Below are positions 33,999 to 41,084 of a stretch of DNA of 64,000 nucleotides, piece after piece; the first letter of the stretch is position 1; each line of letters begins with the position of its first letter. This DNA comes from Phenylobacterium sp. LH3H17 (GTDB lineage: Bacteria; Pseudomonadota; Alphaproteobacteria; Caulobacterales; Caulobacteraceae): NCBI RefSeq assembly GCF_024298925.1, contig NZ_CP101283.1:2981001-3045000 (forward strand). Direction: 5' to 3'. The position numbers and the translations under genes are program-made. The notes beneath the pieces are model-generated. The model made no database searches, had not been told where the DNA came from, and saw only the letters and a list, made by a program, of their open reading frames with translations.

Positions 33999-34906
33999 CA
34001 GCAGGCCTGGGCGTCCTTGAGCGCCTCATAGGCCGCCCGCAGCTTTTGGGTCACCGGCCCCGGCCGAGCGGCCGGCAGCTCGCGGCCGTCGACCGAGCGC
34101 ACCGGGGTCAATCCGCCGAAGGTGCCCGTCACGAAGGCCTCGTCGGCCGAATAGACCTCCGCCAGAGTGAAGTCGCCCAGGGTGACCGGCACGCCATGCG
34201 CCTCGCAGAGCGCGATCACGTTGGCCCGCGTCACCCCGTTGAAGCAGTAGGCGCCCGAGGAGGTCAGCACCCGCCCGTCCCGGACGAAGAAAAAGTTGGT
34301 GGCGTTGCAACTGGAGACGAAGCCCTGAGGGTCCAGCATCAGCGCCTCATCCGCCCCGGCCTTGATCGCCTGCAGCAGCGCCTGGATCAGGTTGAGCCGG
34401 CTGTGGGAATTGAGGCGCATGTCGAACATGTCAGCCGGGGTGCAGCGGATTGTCGAGGTGAACAACGACAGGCCGCGCGTGACGATCTCCGGGCTGGGCG
34501 ACTTGTACTCCGCGGTGACGACGATGGTCGGCTTGCCCAGCCAGTTGCGGGGGTCCTGGTTGGCGGCGGCCTTCTCGCCCCGGGTCACCATCAGCCGCAG
34601 GTGGGCGCCGTCCTCCATCCCGTTGGCCGCCAGCAGCCGGCGGATCTCGGCGACCAGGCCCTGGCGCGTCAGGCCGATGTCCAGGTCGATGGTCCGCGCC
34701 CCCTCGTAGAGCCGGTCCATATGGGCGTCGAGGAACAGCAAGGCGCCCTTGTGCAGGCGCAAGCCTTCCCAGACCCCGTCCCCCAGCACGAAGCCGGCGT
34801 CGAAGATCGAGACCTTCGCCGCCTCGCGGGGCACCAGGTCGCCGTTGAGATAGATGAGCGCCGTCGCGTTGCGCGGATCGGCGGCGAAATCCTGACTTCC
34901 GGCCAT
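33998..34906 (-). CDS. Fold-type IV aminotransferase homologue, PLP lysine not evident
   Basis: A 302-residue protein of the branched-chain/D-amino-acid aminotransferase fold: LYEGARTIDLDIGLT, GADEALMLDPQGFVSS and GVTRANVIALCEAHGVPV are typical. The usual Schiff-base lysine lies about 18-20 residues before the G-A of the GADEA strand; here that stretch is FDMRLNSHSRLN (161-172), with arginines R164 and R170 but no lysine. Either the alignment hides it or the protein is not a PLP enzyme. It is coupled to the sulfotransferase-like gene downstream. Confidence 0.78.
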   Translation of the reverse strand: MAGSQDFAADPRNATALIYLNGDLVPREAAKVSIFDAGFVLGDGVWEGLRLHKGALLFLDAHMDRLYEGARTIDLDIGLTRQGLVAEIRRLLAANGMEDGAHLRLMVTRGEKAAANQDPRNWLGKPTIVVTAEYKSPSPEIVTRGLSLFTSTIRCTPADMFDMRLNSHSRLNLIQALLQAIKAGADEALMLDPQGFVSSCNATNFFFVRDGRVLTSSGAYCFNGVTRANVIALCEAHGVPVTLGDFTLAEVYSADEAFVTGTFGGLTPVRSVDGRELPAARPGPVTQKLRAAYEALKDAQAC

Positions 34907-34966
34907 GGCGGCAAGTTGTAGGTGGCGTTAGGAAGCCAGGCTAGCGCCCAGCAGCGGAGTTTCAGC

Positions 34967-36169
34967 ATGACCCACGGCATTGGCGGCTCGACCGCGGAGA
35001 TCGAGCTATCTCAACTCGCCGCCTGGCCCAATCCCGCGCCGGCCATCAGCCGCGACGAGAGGGTGGTGCGCATCGCCCGCGCCCGGGAGCTGATGGCGGA
35101 GATCGGCGCTGACGCACTGATCGTTGGGGCCGGCGCCTCGCTGCGCTATTTCGCCGGGGTCGGCTGGAACGCCACCGAGCGGCTGGTGGCGATGATCCTG
35201 CCGCTGAGAGGTCCGCCGAGAATGGTCAGCCCCCGTTTCGAGCTGGGCTCGCTGGAGGCATCGCTCGGGATCGAGGCTCAGATGCTGCTGTGGGAGGAGC
35301 ACGAGAACCCCTACGCGCTCGCCGCCCGCGCCCTGCGCGATTTCGACGCCAAAAGCCTGGCCATCGATCCCGCCCTGCCCTTCTTCGCGTTCAACGGCCT
35401 GCGCCTCGCCGCCCCGAGTGTCGCGCTGATCGACGGCGCGCCGGTCATCGACGGATGCCGGATGATCAAGTCGCCCGCCGAACTGGCCCTGATGTCCCAG
35501 GCCAAGGCCATGACCCTGGAGGTCCACCGCCGCGCCGCGGCCATCCTTTCGCCGGGGATCACCACGACCGCGGTGCGCCGCTTCATCGACCAGGCGCACC
35601 GGGCGCTAGGCGCCGATGACGGCTCGTCCTTCTGTGCGGTGCAGTTCGGGTTGGCCAGCGCCTATCCTCACGGCCTGCCGGGCGAACAGGCCCTGGCCGA
35701 GGGTGACCTTGTGCTGATCGACACGGGCTGTCGCGTGCAGGGCTACAATTCCGACATCACTCGAACCTATGCGTTCGGCGAGCCCTCGCCGGAGCATCGG
35801 CGAGTCTGGGAAGTGGAGAAACGCGCCCAGGCCGCCGCGTTCGCCGCCGTGAAGCCCGGCGTGCCCTGCGAGCAGATCGACGCGGTGGCGCGCTCGGTGC
35901 TGGCAGCCGCCGGCTTCAGCCCCGACTACGACCTGCCGGGCCTGCCCCACCGCACCGGCCACGGCATCGGCCTGTCGATCCACGAGGCGCCCTATCTGGT
36001 CCGTGGCGACAAGACTCCGCTCGCGCCGGGCATGTGTTTCTCCAACGAGCCGATGATCGTCATCCCCGACGCCTTCGGCGTGCGGCTGGAAGACCATTTC
36101 CACGTCACGACGGAAGGGGCCGCGTGGTTCACGCAACCCCAACCCAGCCTGGAAGAGCCCTTCGGCTGA
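34967..36169 (+). CDS. M24-family metallopeptidase (Xaa-Pro dipeptidase type)
   Basis: A 400-residue protein with N-terminal creatinase-like domain and C-terminal pita-bread domain. The five metal ligands fall at D252 (LIDTGC), D263 (NSDITRT), H332 (HRTGHGIGL), E361 (FSNEPM) and E375 (VRLEDH). Such enzymes remove Xaa-Pro dipeptide ends. I chose the ATG preceded by GGAG at seven bases. It is divergent from the aminotransferase-like gene and convergent with the DUF1343 gene. Confidence 0.9.
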   Translation: MTHGIGGSTAEIELSQLAAWPNPAPAISRDERVVRIARARELMAEIGADALIVGAGASLRYFAGVGWNATERLVAMILPLRGPPRMVSPRFELGSLEASLGIEAQMLLWEEHENPYALAARALRDFDAKSLAIDPALPFFAFNGLRLAAPSVALIDGAPVIDGCRMIKSPAELALMSQAKAMTLEVHRRAAAILSPGITTTAVRRFIDQAHRALGADDGSSFCAVQFGLASAYPHGLPGEQALAEGDLVLIDTGCRVQGYNSDITRTYAFGEPSPEHRRVWEVEKRAQAAAFAAVKPGVPCEQIDAVARSVLAAAGFSPDYDLPGLPHRTGHGIGLSIHEAPYLVRGDKTPLAPGMCFSNEPMIVIPDAFGVRLEDHFHVTTEGAAWFTQPQPSLEEPFG

Positions 36170-36264
36170 CCGCCGGCGGCGCGACCCGGAATTGGGGCTT
36201 GCGCGCCTGGGCGGCTCGAACTACAGTTATTACGCAACTAGTAAGTCATGTTCCCTAGTCGCCC

Positions 36265-36344
36265 TGTCACCTGAGCCGGCCGCGAAGCCTCCTCCCCCAG
36301 CAATCGCGGCGCCCCTTCCCCCTTAGGGTTCGGCTCAGGTGACA
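36265..36344. repeat. Nested inverted repeat between convergent genes
   Basis: TGTCACCTGAGCCG at 36265-36278 is perfectly complementary to CGGCTCAGGTGACA at 36331-36344. Inside these arms GCCGCG (36279-36284) pairs with CGCGGC (36305-36310). The interior is rich in C on one strand (CCTCCTCCCCC, CCCTTCCCCC). It resembles the foldback extragenic repeats seen in GC-rich alphaproteobacteria and may act as a bidirectional terminator for the two convergent genes. Confidence 0.7.
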
Positions 36345-36419
36345 CCCCTACTTCCGCCAGACCGCGCCGCTCTGGATGCCGTTGTGGGTGTAGGAGCCGC
36401 GGAACGCCTCGGCGCGATC

Positions 36420-37622
36420 TCAGTAGAGTTCGAATCCCCGCCGCTCGACCAGCCAGGCCCGTTCGTCCGGCGAGGTGAGCGCCTCCAGGTCGCCCGGGGT
36501 GGCGTTCGCGTCGTCCACCCACTCCCGAAGCGCAGGGCCGCCGTTGATCACGTCGATGGCCAGTTTGCCGATCTCGTACTCGTACGGGAAATCGCGCCAC
36601 AGCGGATAGTCGGGATAGAGACGGCGGATCGCCTTGAAGGCCAGGGCCTGGAGACGCCAGGGCCGGAAGGCTCCGTGGTCGTAGACGGGCCCCTCGGTGT
36701 GGATCTGCACGCCGTTGCAGAGCTGGCCCACATGCTTGTGGAAGGTGGGCTCGAACCAGCAGTCGCGGAGATGACAGCCGGCCAGCCACTGGGGCGCAAG
36801 CGCGCGCATCTCCTGGATGACCCGCCGCGCGTCGATGTCCGGAGCGCCGAACAGTTCCAGCGGCCGGGTCGTGCCGCGGCCCTCCGACAGGGTCGCACCT
36901 TCCAGCATGACCGTTCCGGCATAGGCCCGCGCCATCCAGAGGTTTGGCGCGTTGGGACTGGGATTGACCCAGGTCCGCCCGCCCAGGGGCCAGCCGAAGC
37001 CGGGCGCTGAGTCAGGCGCCCAGCCGTCCATCTCGATCACTCGGTACTCGACGTCGAGCTTCAGGGTCTTGATGAACCAGTGACCCAGCTCCCCCAGGGT
37101 GAGCCCGTGGCGCATGGGCATCGGACCGGCGCCGACGAAGCTCTCCCAGCCCGGGCGCAGGGTCAGGCCCTCGACGGGCCGGCCGACCGGATTGGGCCGG
37201 TCCAGCACCCAGACAGCCTTGCCGTATTCGGCCGCCGCTTCCAGCACATAGCGGAGGGTGGTGATGAAGGTGTAGATGCGACAGCCCAGGTCCTGCAGGT
37301 CGACAAGCAGGACGTCGAAGCTCTCCATCATCGCCTCGGTCGGCCGGCGGACCTCGCCATAGAGGCTGAAGACCGGGATCCCATGCACCGGATCCTTGAA
37401 GTCCGGCGACTCGACCATATTGTCCTGCTTGTCGCCGCGCAGGCCGTGCTGCGGCCCGATGGCGGCGGTGACCTTCAGATCGGCGCAGGCCGCCAGGGCG
37501 TCGAGCGAATGCTCCAGGTCCCGGGTGACCGACGCCGGATGGGCGAGCAATGCGATGCGGCGACCCGCCAGCGGCGCGCGCAGGGACGGTTCGTCGAGCA
37601 GTCGATCTATGCCAAATCTCAT
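36420..37622 (-). CDS. DUF1343 protein (NamZ-like exo-muramidase family)
   Basis: A 400-residue protein of the DUF1343/NamZ family, members of which remove N-acetylmuramic acid from peptidoglycan ends. Landmarks are GIDRLL, IALLAHPASV, GPQHGLRGDKQD, FDVLLVDLQDLGCRIYTF and LDRPNPVG. No signal peptide is seen. It overlaps the DOMON-like gene by four bases. After the TGA stop, 23 more in-frame codons with G/C-rich third positions run to a TAG (36348), which is unusual. Confidence 0.85.
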   Translation of the reverse strand: MRFGIDRLLDEPSLRAPLAGRRIALLAHPASVTRDLEHSLDALAACADLKVTAAIGPQHGLRGDKQDNMVESPDFKDPVHGIPVFSLYGEVRRPTEAMMESFDVLLVDLQDLGCRIYTFITTLRYVLEAAAEYGKAVWVLDRPNPVGRPVEGLTLRPGWESFVGAGPMPMRHGLTLGELGHWFIKTLKLDVEYRVIEMDGWAPDSAPGFGWPLGGRTWVNPSPNAPNLWMARAYAGTVMLEGATLSEGRGTTRPLELFGAPDIDARRVIQEMRALAPQWLAGCHLRDCWFEPTFHKHVGQLCNGVQIHTEGPVYDHGAFRPWRLQALAFKAIRRLYPDYPLWRDFPYEYEIGKLAIDVINGGPALREWVDDANATPGDLEALTSPDERAWLVERRGFELY

Positions 37623-38170
37623 GGGGCCCCGGGGGCTGGAAGGTCTAACGCGAAGCCATCGGCGTGATGGAAGTCCGCCTTACCCGGCGGATGGGCCAGC
37701 GCCCAGTACGAGATGCCCCCGGCCGCGTCTTCGATCACCGCGGAGAGGCCAAGCCGCCAGGCGCCGGCCTTGGCCAGGCCCGGAACCTGGTCCAGGTCGA
37801 GCGAGACCCTCAGCTCGAAACCCTGGTCGGTCGCGATCGGCTCGATGCGCGGCGCATCGAGGCCTTCGGCGGGCCGCATTCCCTGCCGGTAGCCGTCGAA
37901 CCGATAGGCCGCCCACTCCGTCGAAGGCGAGAAGTTGAACTCGTAATAGGCCTCGCCAGGCCCGGGCCGGACGAACGCCTCGAAGCAGGTTCGCCGCCAC
38001 AGCCCGTCGGCGCGATTCGGCTCGGCCAGGGGCGGCAGGCTGACGTCCCGCATCGTCCCGGTGACGACATAGCGCAGAGCCAGCAAGCCTGACCGCGGAC
38101 GGGTGACGTCAGCCTCAAGGCGCGCCACGGCTGGGCAAGCGGTGTCCGCATGGAGATTCAACAGCCGCAT
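37619..38170 (-). CDS. DOMON-like domain protein
   Basis: A 183-residue protein that fits the single-domain DOMON-like family: RRTCFEAFVRPG, YYEFNFSPSTEWAAYRFDGYR and ISYWALAHPPGKADFHH. Such domains bind haem or sugar in other proteins, but here there is no signal peptide and function is unknown. I chose the ATG at MRLLNLH; the longer frame to 38293 has poor coding character. It overlaps the DUF1343 gene. Confidence 0.75.
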   Translation of the reverse strand: MRLLNLHADTACPAVARLEADVTRPRSGLLALRYVVTGTMRDVSLPPLAEPNRADGLWRRTCFEAFVRPGPGEAYYEFNFSPSTEWAAYRFDGYRQGMRPAEGLDAPRIEPIATDQGFELRVSLDLDQVPGLAKAGAWRLGLSAVIEDAAGGISYWALAHPPGKADFHHADGFALDLPAPGAP

Positions 38171-38361
38171 CGCCGCATGATAGCGGCGACGCGGGCCGGC
38201 GCCATGGCCCTTGTGGACGAAGCGATCGACGCGCTCGATGACCACCACCCCTTCCGTGGCTCCCGCGCGCGCGCATCCGAGCCTCACTTGCACAACAAGA
38301 CTAAGGTGCTAGCCTGAGTTCAGGGGCGCTGGCGCCAATGATCGAGCTTCGGAGACCCCCA

Positions 38362-39852
38362 GTGAAGATTGAGCGCCTGTCCCCGGTGAAGACATCGCTC
38401 CGACCCAGCAACCATCCCTATCTGACCGGCGCCTGGACGCCGCTGCACGAAGAGGTCGACGCCACGGACCTGGAGGTGATCGAGGGCGCCATTCCGACCG
38501 ACATCGACGGGGTCTATGTGCGCAACACAGAGAACCCGGTGCAGCAACCCTTGGGCCGCTATCATCCGTTCGACGGCGACGGGATGCTGCACATGATCAG
38601 CTTCGAGGGCGGCCGCGCCGACTACCGGAACCGCTTCGTGCGCACCCGAGGTTTCGAGACGGAACAGGAGGCCGGCCGGGCGCTCTGGGGCGGGTTGATG
38701 GACGGGCCTGAGGTCTCGCTGCGGCCAGGCTTCGGCGCCCATGGCGGGCTGAAGGATTCATCCTCCACCGACGTGGTGGTGCATGGCGGCAAGATCGTCT
38801 CGACCTTCTACCAGTGCGGCGAAGCCTATTGGCTGGATCCCGAGACCCTCGAGCAGGGCGGCGTGGCGAGCTGGGGACCGCTGGACGGCGTCTCGGCCCA
38901 CACCAAGGTCGACGAGGCCACCGGCGAGCTGCTGTTCTTCAACTACTCCAAGCACGCGCCCTACATGCATTACGGGGTGGTCGACCGGCACGGGAAGCTC
39001 ACCCACTACACGCCGGTCCCCCTGCCCGGCCCGCGTCTGCCGCACGACATGGCCTTCACCGCCAACTATTCGATCCTCAACGACCTGCCGGTGTTCTGGG
39101 ACGCGGAGCTGCTGAAGCGCGGCATCCACGCCGTGCGCGCCCATCCGGGCATCCCGTCCCGCTTCGGGATCATCCCGCGGTATGGCGATGCGCAGGACAT
39201 CCGCTGGTTCGAGGCCGACCCGACCTACATCCTGCACTTCCTCAACGCCTATGAGGACGGCGACGAGATCGTCATGGACGGCTACTTCCAGGAGAAGCCC
39301 ACACCGCGGCCACTGGCCGACGCGCCGGACGGCTACGCCCACATGATGGGCTTCCTGGACGAGCACTCCTTCCTGCCCCGGCTGCATCGCTGGCGCTTCA
39401 ACCTGAACACCGGCGAGACCCGCGAACACCACATGGACCCCCGCGTCCTGGAGTTCGGGATGTTCAATCAACGCTACGCCGGCAAGCCCTACCGGTACGC
39501 CTACTCGACCACCAGCAAGCCCGGCTGGTTCCTGTTCACCGGCTTCGTCAAGCACGACCTGGAGACCGGGGAGTCCTGGGAAGTGACCCTGCCCGAGGGC
39601 CGCTACGCCAGCGAGGCGCCCTTCGTCCCCCGCATCGGCGCCAAGGACGAGGACGACGGCTATCTGGTGAGCTTCATCATCGACGAGAACACCCAGACCT
39701 CGGAATGCGTGCTGATCGACGCCAAGCGCTTCGCCGACGGGCCGGTGGTCCGCATCGCCCTGCCTCACAAGCTCTCCAGCGGCACCCATGCGGTGTGGGC
39801 CGACCGCGAACTGATCCTCAACGGGTTCGTCGCCGGAACCCCCGCAGCCTGA
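38362..39852 (+). CDS. Carotenoid/stilbene cleavage oxygenase
   Basis: A 496-residue seven-bladed beta-propeller oxygenase using Fe(II). The four histidine ligands are visible: H180 (SAHTKVD), H228 (LPHDMAFT), H292 (ILHFLNAYEDG) and H476 (GTHAVW). Such enzymes split a double bond in carotenoids or in lignin-derived stilbenes. I chose the GTG start because GGAG lies seven bases upstream; an ATG 24 bases earlier is an alternative. The tandem HxlR regulator and a large TonB receptor are next door. Confidence 0.92.
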   Translation: MKIERLSPVKTSLRPSNHPYLTGAWTPLHEEVDATDLEVIEGAIPTDIDGVYVRNTENPVQQPLGRYHPFDGDGMLHMISFEGGRADYRNRFVRTRGFETEQEAGRALWGGLMDGPEVSLRPGFGAHGGLKDSSSTDVVVHGGKIVSTFYQCGEAYWLDPETLEQGGVASWGPLDGVSAHTKVDEATGELLFFNYSKHAPYMHYGVVDRHGKLTHYTPVPLPGPRLPHDMAFTANYSILNDLPVFWDAELLKRGIHAVRAHPGIPSRFGIIPRYGDAQDIRWFEADPTYILHFLNAYEDGDEIVMDGYFQEKPTPRPLADAPDGYAHMMGFLDEHSFLPRLHRWRFNLNTGETREHHMDPRVLEFGMFNQRYAGKPYRYAYSTTSKPGWFLFTGFVKHDLETGESWEVTLPEGRYASEAPFVPRIGAKDEDDGYLVSFIIDENTQTSECVLIDAKRFADGPVVRIALPHKLSSGTHAVWADRELILNGFVAGTPAA

Positions 39853-39876
39853 GCAGGGAGCCGGCAGACCTGCGGT

Positions 39877-40845
39877 TCAAGGACAGCGGCGCCATGGTGA
39901 GCCGGCCGTCTCGAGCCTCCGGGATGTCTCGGCCTCGATCACCTCGAAGGTCACGTCGTGGGCCTCCACCGGCTGGCTGCAACAGGAGCAGGTGACGGCG
40001 GGCTCCAGGTCATGACCGTGGGCCTTGTGGCGCAGCAGCAGCGGCGGGCCCTCGGGCGAGACGTAGTACCTGTCGCCCCACCGCAGCAGCATGAGCAGGA
40101 CCGGATAGTAGTCGATGCCTTTCTCGGTCAGCCGGTACTCGGACCGCCGGCCGCCCAGGTCGTGGGACCCGATCACGCCGAAGCCAGTGAGCCACGAGAG
40201 GCGCTCCGACAGGATATTGGTGGCCATGGCGGTGTCGCGCTGGATCTGGTCGAACCGGCGCAGGCCAGTGAAGATCGAACGCAGCACCAGGCTCGCCCAC
40301 CTGTCACCGGTGAGCTGCGCCACGTCGACCATCAGCGAGGACGAGGTCTCGACGGCATGGCGCCGCTGGCGGCGGCGGCTGTAGCTCGCGGCCATCCAGC
40401 CGACGCCGGGCCCCTCGGTCCAGTCGACGTCGCGAGCGCTGATCTCGTCGCCGCAGTTCAGACAGCTGGGCACGGGCTCGAAGACCTGACCGCAGGTCCG
40501 GTGCCGCAGCCGCAATTGCAGCCTGCCCTCCGGCGCGCTCCAGCGACGCTCCCAGCGCAGCATCATCAGGGCCGGCCAGTAGAGGTCGCGACCCTTGCGG
40601 GTCAGGCGGTATTCGAACCGCGGCGGCGATCGGCTGTAGGGCGCCTTCTCCAGGACATCGGCGGCCACCAGCCGTTTCAACCGGTCGCTGAGCAGGGTGG
40701 GCAGCAGGCCGGTGCGGGCGCGATACTCGTCGAAACGCCGCGCCCCGATCCATGAGGCCTCCAAGATCAACAGGATGGAAGTGTCCCCCACCACCTCCAG
40801 CGCCCGCCAGATCGAGCAGGTGCGGATCAATTTCGGCGGCGGCAT
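39877..40845 (-). CDS. Tandem HxlR-type transcription regulator with cysteine knots
   Basis: A 322-residue protein with two HxlR winged-helix units, residues about 10-110 and 170-270, each followed by a cysteine cluster: C118-x9-C128-x2-C131 in the first and C286-C288-C289 in the second, each followed by a conserved A-R/H-D sequence (ISARD, VEAHD). HxlR proteins usually bind as dimers; here one chain carries both wings, so it may bind as a pseudo-dimer, and the cysteines could bind zinc or sense redox or an electrophile. It is divergent from the large TonB receptor and convergent with the oxygenase gene. Confidence 0.85.
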   Translation of the reverse strand: MPPPKLIRTCSIWRALEVVGDTSILLILEASWIGARRFDEYRARTGLLPTLLSDRLKRLVAADVLEKAPYSRSPPRFEYRLTRKGRDLYWPALMMLRWERRWSAPEGRLQLRLRHRTCGQVFEPVPSCLNCGDEISARDVDWTEGPGVGWMAASYSRRRQRRHAVETSSSLMVDVAQLTGDRWASLVLRSIFTGLRRFDQIQRDTAMATNILSERLSWLTGFGVIGSHDLGGRRSEYRLTEKGIDYYPVLLMLLRWGDRYYVSPEGPPLLLRHKAHGHDLEPAVTCSCCSQPVEAHDVTFEVIEAETSRRLETAGSPWRRCP

Positions 40846-41084
40846 GGGTCAGGCTTGCTCCCGGAAGACTCCAGGTTTCCAAGAGTCGCGGAACGGGTGC
40901 GGCCATGCAAGGCGCATTCAACTCGCCGACAGCCGCCGGATCGATGCCCGTCGCAGCTCACGCCTCGGCGCCCGACAAGTCACCGAACAAACATCCGACG
41001 GTCACCAAACCGGAGCCTGACTGACACCAGCCCCCGATAACTGACCAACCCGTCCGCTGTCGATGCAGCCAAGGGGGACGGTCG

